A stretch of DNA of 64,000 nucleotides from Mermis nigrescens (GCA_036768485.1 JAVLUZ010000154.1:945308-1009307), one strand, 5' to 3'. Counted from the stretch's first letter, positions 23,058 to 33,420 are shown. Numbers and translations are program-made. The notes: a model not told the origin generated them from the sequence alone.

Positions 23058-24707
23058 ATGCCTAACGAATTAGCTAACGTTGAAGTATTATTGCAAGAGA
23101 TGGTAGGGCAAATTCAAGAACTATATAGCGATAGGCCTGTAAGTCAAGTTACATTTAACATACCGATTTTTACAGGTGAACCTAGTGATATTAATTGGTC
23201 AGACTGGGAAAAGAAATTTTCTAGGTTAGCTGTTTTATCAGGCGCCAGCCAGTTAGCTAGAAAAATTGCTTTGCTATCAGCGTATTTAAAAGGCGTTAGC
23301 TTTCTTTTTATGGCACCTTAGAACGTCGTAATCCAGCGTTAGATACCTGGGAAGAATGGTCTGAAGCGTTTTTAGGAAGATTCCCAGATAATCGACAAAT
23401 AGACGTAAAGTATGAGCAGTTAGTTGGGCGATCGCAAAGAGAAAACGAATCAGTTGCAGAATTTGCGGGTGAAATCAGAAAACTAGCAAAACGAGCGTTT
23501 CCAGCCTGGGACGGCCAGGGTGAATACGATACTATTGTTAAGAACCATTTCATAAATCGCTTATTGCCCATAATTCGAAGGTGGGTACAAAATTCTGAGC
23601 CTAGAACATTTGAAGAAGCAGTTACAGAAGCCCAAAAGCAAGAACTGCGGGAAAAACAAAGTGAAACTAATGGTGGGAACAGCTCGAACGCTTTATTAGG
23701 AGCTGCTGCAGAAATTAAATAATCTCTTACGACAATTTAGTGCACTGAGCTTAGCTGAAGCACGCAACGAAGTAAGTAATGCTGTTCAGTCTGGTTACCA
23801 AAATCACACTGAGCCTCTGCGTGTTCCACCATGCAGAAATCAGTCAGCTGGGGGCTTTGCTAGCAGATTTCGAGGAAATGAACGAGGGCGTGCTTGGAGC
23901 CATAGAGGGAATCAGCCTATTGTCGCACGGACGTCCATAAATTACCATCAGGGACAATCGCCTGGTCGAACCTATGATGGAACGATAATATGCTATAATT
24001 GTAGAAGACCTGGGCATTATAGACTGGTTTGTCCTCAGCTACAAATAGGGGGTGAGCGAACAGGTTCGAATACCAGTTGTGGTACATCACGACCGGGTCC
24101 ATCACGTGGTCACTGGCCAGGATCTCGGATTGGAACTAATGCTAACGTGTTTGGTAGGGCTCAGCCAAATACGCGAGTAGTCAACAGCTATGATTTTTGT
24201 GAGGCAGAGAATAATGGGCTTATCGATACGAATTTGGTTCATGGAACCTTAGAAGGGAATTTTGCCTTCGATCCATGGAATTTTGACGATGCCGAACTGG
24301 CAGAGTACTTTTCAGATGTCAATGGTTCTGCCTCAGTCCGTATGACCCTTCATAATTATAATGAAGAGCGCGCATTAAATCAAAGCTTAGAAATGACGTC
24401 TGGTAATGAGGATATTCACAGCGAAGAATTTTACCTCATTAGAAGTAGGCAAGAAGCCGGCAGAAAAATGGTTATTATGAAAGGTGCACCAGTAATCGGA
24501 CCCTCAGATTCTGCGGTCGTTATGGCACAGAATAGGGTCACCTTGCCTATTTCTGAAATAAGGGTCACGGAATTTGATAAAAAAACAGCTGCAAATTTAG
24601 AAGTCGCGCGAAATTATGATGAAAATGAAAGTAATTGCCGGAGAAAATGCTTATTTGCCAGAAATAAATGGTTTCAGGATTTTGCACGTTTTTCCAAGAA
24701 AATGTAA
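23058..24707 (+). pseudogene. Gag-like polyprotein with CCHC zinc knuckle (frame broken)
   Basis: Gag packages RNA and assembles the particle. Reading starts at or before the ATG at 23058 (MPNELANVE); the frame is open upstream to about 22950 without another ATG. The capsid-like part includes FTGEPSDINWSDWEKKF and, after a frame change near 23305, TWEEWSEAFLGRFPDNRQ, VAEFAGEIRKLAKRAFP and FEEAVTEAQ, the layout of gypsy Gag/retrotransposon gag domains. A second frame change near 23715 returns to the original frame. A zinc knuckle CYNC-RRPGH-YRLVC (C-x2-C-x4-H-x4-C) lies near 24000. An acidic C-terminal tail runs to 24707, where it overlaps the next ORF by 40 bp. Both breaks lie near short runs, so an assembly artefact is possible. 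Confidence 0.8.
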
Positions 24708-26470
24708 AGTATTTGCGTTTTTTGTTGATTTTAGGTCTAACTTTTGCATTTTTACCGATTATTTTCGGGGAAACATTTTACCATTGTGGAATGTCATGCA
24801 GTGGGCATGCTGTAGCTGTCCCGCAAAAAGTAAAATGTGATCCACCCAAAATGCGGAAAAGCGAATCATTTTTGCAAGTCAGCATTTGGGGACAAAAAGC
24901 GAAATTGAATGAAATTTTCGCAGTTAGATGTGTAGTACGAAAAAGAACAGTTTGTACAAATACTGGATTTTTCGGATCATGCGGAATAGTTTCTGATGCT
25001 ACAGTTCAGAGTCTAGTATCACCAAGTTTGTGCAGGCAGGTCTGGATAGATAAGCGGTACAGTTTAGATGCGCTGTATGAACTGCAATCCGGAGTGTGGA
25101 CAATAAATAAGTCAATGACAATAGAATACAGATGGTGCTGCTCAGATCATTGTGAAACAATAGAAAACATACTGGTTGAAACTGGGTCTATAGCAGCAAT
25201 GAATAATCATACTACGATTAGCGATCTAGGTGATACGGGAGGTTGCTGTATGAAGCAGGGGCACTGCTTAAATCCGACTGGTACGATTATTTGGAATGCT
25301 ACGAATTTTAAGGGGTACTGCCCTGTAGAAAAATTAGGCACATATAAAGGTCGTGTGTTTGGGGAACATGTCGTCATAGAAGCGATTCAGGGAGCATTCG
25401 AGCTCAAAAGCGAATCTAAAATATGCAACATACATTCGGCTTACCGAACTGAGCAAGGTCCAATTTTACAGTTTCATAATGAAAAGAAAAATAATTTAAC
25501 AAAGTTATTCACTGAAAGAACCACCATTATTAGTGAATCATTTTTAGAAAATAATGATCCAGTCAATATAAAGCTACAATTTCTTTTTGACAAAATTATG
25601 GAACAGGAATTTAAGCTGTTCAGAAATCTTTGGACTGAGCTGTGTCATGCAGCCGATAGGCAGCTACAAATGATTTGGCAGTTGCTAAAATTAGATCCTA
25701 CTTTAGGAGCACGAGCATTATTTTTGAGAAATGACATAATTGCTTCTTTTGCGGGACAAGCATTAATGGTCTGGGAATGCAAACCGGTCGAGCCTGACTT
25801 AATATATTGGGATTATCAAATAAACGATACATGTTACACGTATCTTCCGATAAAATTAGGCAATGAAACATATTTTGTTGTTCCAGGTAGCAAAGATATA
25901 ATAAAATTATTGACGCAAGTAGATTGTAATCATCACGCAGTAGGTATTTATCATGATACGAACGTAGGATGGTGGACAAAATCAGGTCCGGTGCATGTTA
26001 GCATAGTATCGTACGAAGTAACATGGAAGGGAACTTGGGAAGTTTTTACTTTTAATGCACCTTCCCTTTTTCATGATGAAATTGCTGGAATTTATCACAC
26101 TTTCGGATTAATTCGGGGCTATGCTAGTAAAATGTTACGCCTAGAATATCAAATGAATAAGCTCTTATCTTATACAGCAAATCTTACATTAGAGCCTGAT
26201 ATCGTTTTTCAAGTTTTATCTGGAACAGGGATGATGGTAGCAAATGCAGTAGATGGATTAATAACATCAGTTGAAAACATTACACTTAATGGGAGCAAAA
26301 AAATCATTTCTGCTGCGGCACAGTTTATTTCAGGGCCAGTTCAGCTTTTCCTGAATATTATAGTTACTGTAGCTGCAATAGCCTTTTGTGTAATTTGTGC
26401 ATGGTACGTCTTGAAATTTTACCGTAAACATTGTCAAAAACCGGGTGAAGCGTCGAAAAATTTTGTATAA
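24668..26470 (+). CDS. Envelope-like class I membrane glycoprotein of element A
   Basis: An intact 600-codon ORF overlaps the end of gag in another frame. Residues ~16-34 are a hydrophobic signal segment. The ectodomain has many cysteines, concentrated in residues ~40-240, and about nine N-x-S/T sequons. A hydrophobic segment at ~557-582 is followed by an 18-residue basic tail, giving type I topology. A central block with DPTLGARALFLR, then IYWDYQINDTCYTY and YFVVPG, resembles from memory the glycoproteins of chuvirus-like (Jingchuvirales/Mononegavirales) origin found in invertebrate genomes. This assignment is inferred. It is the longest unbroken ORF in the window, in contrast to the frame-shifted gag and pol. 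Its place before the protease is unusual, since env normally follows pol. Whether it is expressed by splicing, reinitiation or frameshifting is not shown. It is not a known host gene. Confidence 0.75.
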   Translation: MVSGFCTFFQENVKYLRFLLILGLTFAFLPIIFGETFYHCGMSCSGHAVAVPQKVKCDPPKMRKSESFLQVSIWGQKAKLNEIFAVRCVVRKRTVCTNTGFFGSCGIVSDATVQSLVSPSLCRQVWIDKRYSLDALYELQSGVWTINKSMTIEYRWCCSDHCETIENILVETGSIAAMNNHTTISDLGDTGGCCMKQGHCLNPTGTIIWNATNFKGYCPVEKLGTYKGRVFGEHVVIEAIQGAFELKSESKICNIHSAYRTEQGPILQFHNEKKNNLTKLFTERTTIISESFLENNDPVNIKLQFLFDKIMEQEFKLFRNLWTELCHAADRQLQMIWQLLKLDPTLGARALFLRNDIIASFAGQALMVWECKPVEPDLIYWDYQINDTCYTYLPIKLGNETYFVVPGSKDIIKLLTQVDCNHHAVGIYHDTNVGWWTKSGPVHVSIVSYEVTWKGTWEVFTFNAPSLFHDEIAGIYHTFGLIRGYASKMLRLEYQMNKLLSYTANLTLEPDIVFQVLSGTGMMVANAVDGLITSVENITLNGSKKIISAAAQFISGPVQLFLNIIVTVAAIAFCVICAWYVLKFYRKHCQKPGEASKNFV

Positions 26471-26599
26471 TTTAAAGCAAAGGGTAAAAATAAGACCAAA
26501 ATTACCCAGTCTGCTGCCATATCCGGATAATTTGCCAAGTCCACCCAGAATAGAAAATGAAAATTCTACTACGCAACAAAAGAAAAAAATGAGGTTCAA
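26471..26599 (+). other. Spacer between glycoprotein and protease frames
   Basis: About 130 bp. The protease frame is open upstream of its first ATG only for a short distance. No slippery heptamer was confidently identified. Confidence 0.3.
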
Positions 26600-27349
26600 A
26601 TGGATCCACTTCCAGATGATTATGTGAATTTTCAAGAAGATCGCCAATCTGTTCAAAAAAATGGGAGTATAGCTGAAATTCTTTCAAGAGCTTTTCAACC
26701 ATTTTTGAACAAACCTGGGCTTCCTAACTTAAAAACTTGTGCGGGGTGGAGTGAAATACAGGAAAAATGTCCAAAAATTGATGTATGGCTGAATGAAGAT
26801 GCTGAGAGGCCGGTGCCTGCACTTATAGACTCGGGATCCGATATTACACTGATTAGTAGCAAATTATGCAAGGAACGAGGATTTCAAATGCAGCCAGCGC
26901 ATGTGAGACAACTACTCGTTGCAAGTGGTGAAAAAACTTGTCCATTAGGTTGCGTTTGGCTCAAAGTATCATTATCGCCAACATGTTTATTATATAGCGG
27001 TTTAACAGAAATGCTTAGGGTTCACATAGTCGATAATTGCCCCACAAAAATGATCATAGGTACAGACTATATGCGTAGATTCCCAAAAACAGATATACAA
27101 TGGAAAAATAAGCAAATTGACTTCGAAACACAAATAGTGCCAATGAAAGAATATTTGTATTTGCCCAGCACCACGCGTGGGGTTACAGTAGTCAGCCAAA
27201 ATACTTTGATACCTGCACGTTGTATAGTTCTACTTTCCGCACATGTGGAAGGGCCTCATATGCTTCTGGATTCTTTAGTTTTTGAACCTCTTTCGAAAAT
27301 TCGTGAAAAATTTAAATTGGACATGGCCGTCGTGTCTATCAAAACCTGA
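26600..27349 (+). CDS. Retropepsin-type aspartic protease (pol N-terminus)
   Basis: Cleaves the Gag-Pol polyprotein. The 249-codon frame carries the active-site motif LIDSGSDITLIS at about residues 75-86 (D-S-G, as in many gypsy elements) and the second conserved hydrophobic block MIIGTDYMRRF near residue 150, equivalent to the I-I/L-G-x-D strand. The N-terminal ~65 residues are a linker rich in charged residues. The C-terminal end runs into the pol connector, which continues in a different frame from about 27340. The ATG at 26600 may not be a real initiator if the protein is made as a fusion. Confidence 0.8.
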   Translation: MDPLPDDYVNFQEDRQSVQKNGSIAEILSRAFQPFLNKPGLPNLKTCAGWSEIQEKCPKIDVWLNEDAERPVPALIDSGSDITLISSKLCKERGFQMQPAHVRQLLVASGEKTCPLGCVWLKVSLSPTCLLYSGLTEMLRVHIVDNCPTKMIIGTDYMRRFPKTDIQWKNKQIDFETQIVPMKEYLYLPSTTRGVTVVSQNTLIPARCIVLLSAHVEGPHMLLDSLVFEPLSKIREKFKLDMAVVSIKT

Positions 27350-28552
27350 TCAAGGGGAAATACCTGTCAGTGTGATGAATTTAACGGAAGTTCCCATAAT
27401 GCTTTACGCGGGCACTAAAATTGGTAAAGTACGAATGTATCATTCGTCACATAGTGAAAGCAGTATACCGATGGTGTGCCATGTAAGGACAGCTCGATCC
27501 AATGTGGCAGAGAATGCTTCAAAAAATGAAATAAGTCAAAAAAGCAAAAACGATGATTTCCCATTTAAACTGAAATTGGATAATCCAGTTCTGACTGAAG
27601 CGCAAAAATCAGAATTTTTAAAATTGATGCTTCGTTTCAAACACGTTTTTTGACGGATGAGCATGATGTAGGGAAAACCACTTTAACGGAACACTATATT
27701 GATACGGGGAATGCAGTACCTATTCATCAAGTTCCATATAGGGTTCCACACAAACAGCGTGAATTAATACAGACACAGGTCAATGAAATGCTCGAAAAAG
27801 GGGTTACACGACCGTCCCAAAGTCCTTGGGCTAGCCCTGTTGTATTAGTACCTAAGAAAACAGGAGGATACCGTTTTTGCGTTGATTATCGAAAATTAAA
27901 TGCTGTAACCAAGAAAGACTGTTATCCATTGCCCAGAATTGATGATATTTTCGATTCTGTGAATCATGCTACTCTTTTTTCGACTTTAGACCAAAGTTCA
28001 GGATATTGGCAAATGCCTTTGGCCGAAAAAGATAAAGAAAAAACGGCATTTGTAACTTTCAACGGGTTGTATGAATTTAATGTTCTCCCGTTTGGCCTTT
28101 GTAATGCCCCTGCCACCTTTCAAAGATTGATGGATGTCGTTTTGAGCGGTTTGCAATGGTCCATGTGTCTAGTTTATCTAGACGATATTTTGATTTTCGG
28201 TAGAACTTTCGAAGAGCACATTAAACGACTTGAAGAAGTTTTTGAGCGGATTGCTGATGCTGGACTAAAACTACGTTTTGAAAAATGCAAATTCTTATTG
28301 CCAGAAATTTCTTATTTAGGACACGTTATTACAAAAGAGGGCTTGAATCCAGACCAAGAAAAGGTAAGCGCTGTGAAAACGTTCCCAGTGCCAAAAAACA
28401 TTGACGAATTACGTAGCTTTCTCGGGTTGGCAGGATATTATAGAAAATTCATTAAAGATTTCGCCAAAATCGCTGATCCGCTTCATTATCTTTTGAAAAA
28501 AATATCAAATTTAACTGGACTGAAAGCAGTAAAATCGCTTTTGAAAAATTGA
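27282..28552 (+). pseudogene. Gypsy-type reverse transcriptase (frames broken)
   Basis: Copies the element RNA into DNA. A connector (27282-27653) with NLTEVPIMLYAGTKIGKV, typical of the segment before RT, ends at a frame change in a T run near 27650. RT continues at 27650-28552 with all main blocks: PSQSPWASPVVLVPKK, FCVDYRKLNAVT, FSTLDQSSGYWQ, LPFGLCNAPATFQR, the catalytic YLDDILIFG, and the thumb FLGLAGYYRKFIKDF. A further frame change occurs in an A run near 28497, after which RNase H follows in frame. YLDD with these blocks is characteristic of Ty3/gypsy. Confidence 0.9.
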
Positions 28553-29304
28553 AAGAACTATTAATTACTTCACCAGTTTTAATACATCCAAATTTTCAAC
28601 AAGCTTTCATTCTTCAAACCGATGCTTCTAAATTAGGATTAGGAGCAGTATTGTCTCAAGAAACGGAAAATGGGGAACAGCCTATTGCATATGCAAGTCG
28701 AAAATTGACTAAAGCGGAGAAAAATTACTCAGTTACGGAACAAGAGGCATTGGCCGTGATCTGGGGAGTTAAACATTTTCGACATTACTTATTTCAGCAT
28801 AAAATAAAAATTGTGACTGATCATAGTGCTTTAAGGCAAGTTCTTACTAAATCTAACCCATCCGGTAGGATAGCTAGATGGGGCTTAGCTCTTCAGGAAT
28901 TTCCTGAAATAGAAATCGTGCACAGAGCGGGTAAGAAGCAATCAAATGTAGACGCACTTTCTCGAATATTATATAATTCGTCAGAAAAGCATACCAAAAT
29001 CAAAGATTTTATTGCTTTACAAAAAAATGATCCATTCTGCCTTTCTCTGTTAAAGATCTTAGATTCAGATGGGCTTCCAGAGGATGACAAAGACGCAAAA
29101 AAGTTAATAATGATGAGTGATAAATTCACAGTTATTGCGGATATTCTGTATTATGTCGGAAATAACCCAAACCAGCCAGAGCCAAAATTAGTGGTACCAG
29201 AATCTATGAAAGAAGAAATTTTAGAAGCTTGTCATGATGACGTTTTTGCTGGTCATTTTGGATTTGCAAGGACATACGCTCGCATAAAATTGCATTATTT
29301 TTAG
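28549..29304 (+). CDS. RNase H domain and start of integrase zinc domain
   Basis: Degrades the RNA strand of the RNA:DNA hybrid. The segment shows the RNase H acidic residues in order: TDASKLGLGAVL, TEQEALAVIWGVKHFRHYL and TDHSAL, then VDALSR. A variable connector follows, and at the end comes the integrase zinc-binding start with His-rich HDDVFAGHFG. The remaining Cys pair (CEKCFDC) lies just beyond the stop in another frame near 29340. The frame opens at the A-run change at 28497, so the ATG at 28549 is internal to a polyprotein. Confidence 0.85.
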   Translation: MKELLITSPVLIHPNFQQAFILQTDASKLGLGAVLSQETENGEQPIAYASRKLTKAEKNYSVTEQEALAVIWGVKHFRHYLFQHKIKIVTDHSALRQVLTKSNPSGRIARWGLALQEFPEIEIVHRAGKKQSNVDALSRILYNSSEKHTKIKDFIALQKNDPFCLSLLKILDSDGLPEDDKDAKKLIMMSDKFTVIADILYYVGNNPNQPEPKLVVPESMKEEILEACHDDVFAGHFGFARTYARIKLHYF

Positions 29305-30544
29305 GCCTACGCTTTAAAATGATGTCAAAAATCATTGTGAAAAGTGTTTTGACTGTTTAACACGTAAGCCACCACACACTAGAAATCGTGCCTCATTAAC
29401 ACCAATTCCGGTCACTGGACCGTTTGACCGGGTAGCTGTTGATATTTTAGGACCTCTTCCTATGACCGCTAACGGAAATAAGTACATAAATTGTCTTTAC
29501 GGAATACCTAACTAAATATGCTGCGGCCGCTGCAATAAACGGATGCGACTGCAGATACGGTAGCTAGAATTTTTATGAACGAAATTGTGCTGAGACACGG
29601 AGCACCTTTAACTTTATTGTCTGATCGGGGAACAAATGTTTTATCCGATTTAGTCAAAAAGATATACAAACTTTGTGGAACAAGAAAAATTAACACTACT
29701 TCATATCATCCACAAACCGACAGTTTGACAGAAAGATTTAATAAAACACTAGCGAATATTATTTCTATGTACGTAAATCGAAAACATGATGATTGGGATA
29801 TTTTTCTAGCTTTTGCGCTTTTTGCCTATAATAATGCAAAGCAACAATCAACAAGATTCTCGCCATTCTTTTTGCTTTACGGCCGCATACCTAACTTTCC
29901 AATCGACTCTGCTCTCAATTTTGTTCCTAATCGTTATACAATTGATCAAGATAATTATGCGTTTGAAGTACCTAGATTGCTCAGTGTTGCTTGGGAAATT
30001 GCTAAGCAGAATATTGTTCGAGCACAAGCGCAACAAAAATTGCAATATGATAAATTTTCGAGAAAATATTACATTTAATGTTGGGGACAAAGTGCTGAAA
30101 TATAACCCATCTATTAGAATCCGACAAACGCCAAAGTTTTTGCACCCATGGCATGGACTTTATATTATTGCTTCTATAAAATATCCGAACGTAAAAATAT
30201 TTCTTGAAGGAAGTAACAAAACAAATAGCGAATGGGTACACGTAAACTTGCTAAAGCGTTATGGACAAAAAATGATGCATGTAATGGTTTGCAGGCCATG
30301 GCAAAAAGTGAGCAGATGGAAAATTCAGATAAAAATACCCAGCCCACTAAAAATGCATTCGATACGAAGGATAAGAAAAAAACGAACGAAAGTTCGACGG
30401 ATCGCGTTGGGACAAAGTATTTTCTCCGACCACGGCATATTACATAAGCCTTCCTCTCATATGGTCTTATTTCAGCACATGGTGCTTGAAATATTATTTC
30501 TTGTACGTTATTCAGAAAAATTGCTTAAATTCTGTGTACATTAA
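29305..30544 (+). pseudogene. Integrase (DDE) with C-terminal domain, frames broken
   Basis: Inserts element DNA into the genome. After the zinc Cys residues the catalytic core begins with VAVDILGPLP near 29430 (first D). The frame is broken near 29500, then the ORF at 29575-30078 holds the second D in LLSDRGTNVLSD and the E in HPQTDSLTERFNKTL. Another frame change near 30065 leads to the C-terminal part (to about 30430) with VGDKVLKYNP and FLHPWHGLYIIASI, comparable to the GPY/F-type module of gypsy integrases. The tail to 30544 has no recognised domain. All three catalytic acidic residues are present. Confidence 0.8.
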
Positions 30545-31111
30545 TAAGCTCATATTTCTTTTTAGCAATATCGTTAACTCTTTAATCGTCATAAATTTGA
30601 TTTCAATTTTAATTTCAATTTCAGTTAAAAATTAATTAAATTAAACTAAGATGACTGATATTTTGTGTACATAGGTTCTATGTCATATTTTATGTTTTAT
30701 CATATTTTATTTCCTAAATTTTTCTTCTCGAAGATTTTAATGCTCATGTGTACAAAGTGTTTACGTTCTCTTTGGGATAGCTTCATTAAGAAGAAAAAAT
30801 TTTAATTTTCCTCCAAACCTGCCTGGATCCACACATCTTTTTAAATCTATAATTTGAAAATTAAATTTTCAAAATAATTCTAGCCCCAATTAAAATTAAT
30901 TTTTACGACTATTGGCGTGATATGCTCATTTGAACATCTACTTTTTAAATCAAAAATACATATTTTCAAAATGACTACTCATTTTTTAATTTAAATTCAC
31001 GTCCTCGTTGCTGGGTGTATCGTTTCTACATTATGCAGTATATTTATGATCTGTTTATTCTGTAGCTGTTTTGCTATTTTAGCCGGTTCTATAAGCTAAA
31101 ATTTATTAATT
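30545..31111 (+). other. Non-coding spacer of element A
   Basis: About 570 bp of very AT-rich sequence between integrase and the last ORF. No domain was seen. It could hold a splice acceptor or promoter for the downstream ORF, but none was assigned. Confidence 0.5.
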
Positions 31112-32622
31112 ATGGAGAATTATCCGTGGTTTTATATGAGTGAAAACCGGGCGCATTCACTGATAACGCATTATTGGGAAACCAATTTTGGTCGCCGACC
31201 ACTGTCGGGTCGTTTCATCTTATGTCCGCAGAATATCAAATGTGACATAGCGGTGGATTTTCTACTAAAGGACCCAAAAGCCCCACGTACCGTCGCAATC
31301 AATGCCAAGTTTTACCAAGCAGACTTTATGCCAGATTATGCCATGACAAATAAGAGACCGTGGAAGTACTGGCCAAAAAGTTATCAGATTTTTCCTATCG
31401 ACAAATACGGCAAGCCGGATTTAATGGGGTCTTTTGTACGCTTAGTACAAATAACTCATTTGGACGGTTCGACAATTATTTTCGATTTGGCGAAATTAGG
31501 CTATATACCCTCTCCTTTGCGGTATTTGCTTACCAGTACCGACATAATGCGTATTGGCTTTCGACTATAAGCAAGATCAGATTGCTTTAAGCAACATGGA
31601 TATACGACTGAAGGCAACCACCGTTGTTAATGACGTGAAATTAATTTGGGATATACTTGGAAGAAAAAAAGTTGTCAATTATTTGCATAAAAACGAATTG
31701 ACGGAGTCCTTGGGAGCTCTCCCGTTTGCTTTTTCATCAAAGCGACCTGGTCTAACGAAAATCTGTGAATATTTGTTTGGAGTGGAACTCGCCAAATAAG
31801 AAACAGGGGTGAGGATTGCTGTGGATAGGTGATTTACGACATGATCAACATGTCTATGCTGCTATAGATTCGATTGCCACTTTCGATGCTTTTCTCACTC
31901 TTGATGCCTATCATGACGAATTTCGAAAAATTCAACGTTGTTTGAAAATGAATCACAAGATGCCAGCCTTGCCGATCAGCGAAAATCAGCTGATAAAAAG
32001 CTATCATGGCAAGCCTATGGAAATTGAGATAATCGGTGATGATGTAATGGTGGTTTATGATGAAGTTATAGCTGATGATGCTATTATTGAGGACGAACCA
32101 AAAGCAACGATTACGTTCGATGGAGAGGATTACATCGTGCATGAAGAAATCGTCGAAAACATCATTGACGAACCGCAAAAATTTGTTGCAGTAAAATCAG
32201 TGGTGGTCAAAGTGACTAATGATCAATCAACAATGAAAGCGGGGATTGATCATAAATCCGCTAGATTAGAAGATGCACGCAAACGAGCTCAAAAAAGCGT
32301 TAACAATTTTGCTTATGTTTTCCGGAGCCAATTTGGTCGCCCAAGACGCAATCACCCAATGAGTTGGACTATTTCCATGGCTCACTTTTATGGTCAGAAA
32401 ATGCAATATTTGCATGACAAATATGACAGTGTTCTAGGAGCTACATACGTGAATACAATTTGCCAAAAATTGTTCAAAATGCTCCATCAGCAATCTTGCT
32501 ATTCAAGCAAAGTTCGAGCTAGAGAAAGAAAAGCTACATCTAACTGGATCCAGAATCATAAGCGGGGTAGAAATCTATACCGCCCGCCAAATTCTCGGCC
32601 CGTACTTTGTGTGCTCATCTAA
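31112..32622 (+). pseudogene. DEDD-family 3'-5' exonuclease-like accessory ORF (frames broken)
   Basis: Three consecutive frames (31112-31570, 31554-31799, about 31800-32622) together follow the RNase D/WRN exonuclease plan. First comes a strand with VRLVQI and STIIFDL, like the block following motif I. Motif II is around GFDYKQDQIAL, with its aspartate kept. Then comes a block GLTKICEYLFGVELAK, as before motif III in this family. Motif III is YAAIDSIATFDAF, of the DEDDy type (Y-A-x-x-D). The motif I position appears to read NAK (about 31300) where a D-x-E pair is expected, so catalysis may be lost. The C-terminal ~220 residues are acidic then basic, with no known domain. Such exonuclease ORFs have, to my recollection, been reported in LTR elements of bdelloid rotifers. 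Its role in the element is unknown. Confidence 0.65.
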
Positions 32623-32774
32623 AGAACTCACGGACTCTGTTTCAACATTCGCCTGCTTCAACTGTTCGATTGCTTAATTTTTGTTTATATTACAAATTTA
32701 CGCTATAAATGTAAGTAATAATTTGTTTATTTTTTATTCCGTATAAAGTATTCACGAGGACGTGAATTTCTTTT

Positions 32775-32784
32775 AGTGGGGAAA
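32775..32784 (+). promoter_or_regulatory. Polypurine tract of element A
   Basis: AGTGGGGAAA lies directly before the TG of the 3' LTR, the expected place for the plus-strand primer. Confidence 0.7.
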
Positions 32785-33347
32785 TGTTGTAAAGAACTCA
32801 AAATTCCACTATCAAAATATTAATTTGTTATTACGTACACGAATTTTATAAATGCTTACATATGTTATAGCAAATATCTGCGCTCTTTTACGTTGCTAAC
32901 ATAGAAATCGTCGCAAAAACTCTTTTTACGTTTTTTATGCTTCGCTAAGAAACGCCCAAGATCCGATGACTTTTTATGCTTTCTAGTTTTTATGCACATT
33001 GAATCGTTGCCCAGTTCTCCGACTCTTGCAAGTCGGGAGTTCCACGTGTCATTTTTCAATGCTTAACATAGTCGTATTAATTTTCGATCACGTGAAAAAG
33101 CCGAATTTATTCGCGTATAAAAATCCTTGTAAAATGCTAAAAGTCGGTTCGTATTCGAGAAATAGCTTTGATACTACGAAATAGTGTTGACTCTGTGACG
33201 TTTTAACCCTGTATGCTTAATTTATATTACTTGTGACTTATTAAAAGCTACAGTACTACAGTCCAAAGATATTATATCACACGATTTGATACGATTAGAA
33301 CAGAATAGCATAAGGAAGGATAGAGACAGAGAGCCCTAAGTTTTACA
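32785..33347 (+). repeat. 3' LTR of element A
   Basis: 563 bp with the same ends and length as the 5' LTR. The pair places the two boundaries of the element precisely. Confidence 0.9.
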
Positions 33348-33418
33348 ATTTTGATTTCTAGGGGGGCATTTTGGTTTCTGGGGGTGCATACCCCCCAAAC
33401 CCCCCACGCCCAGGTGTG
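33348..33418 (+). repeat. R1 repeat, 3' part
   Basis: Continuation of the R1 copy cut by element A, ending CACGCCCAGGTGTG. Element B starts two bases later. Confidence 0.7.
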
Positions 33419-33420
33419 GT

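Larger units (their letters stand above)
22335..33347 (+). mobile_element. Element A: Ty3/gypsy-type LTR retroelement with glycoprotein and exonuclease ORFs
   Basis: An 11,013-bp element bounded by 563-bp LTRs that start TGTTGTAAAG and end TTTTACA. Internal order: primer site, Gag with CCHC knuckle, glycoprotein, aspartic protease, reverse transcriptase, RNase H, integrase, a non-coding spacer, a DEDD-type exonuclease-like ORF, polypurine tract. Protease-RT-RNase H-integrase order is that of Ty3/gypsy (Metaviridae). The glycoprotein position between gag and pol and the 3' exonuclease ORF are atypical. Several frame changes make this copy non-functional as read. The host sequence on both sides is one R1 repeat, but no target duplication is seen. 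Confidence 0.9.
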
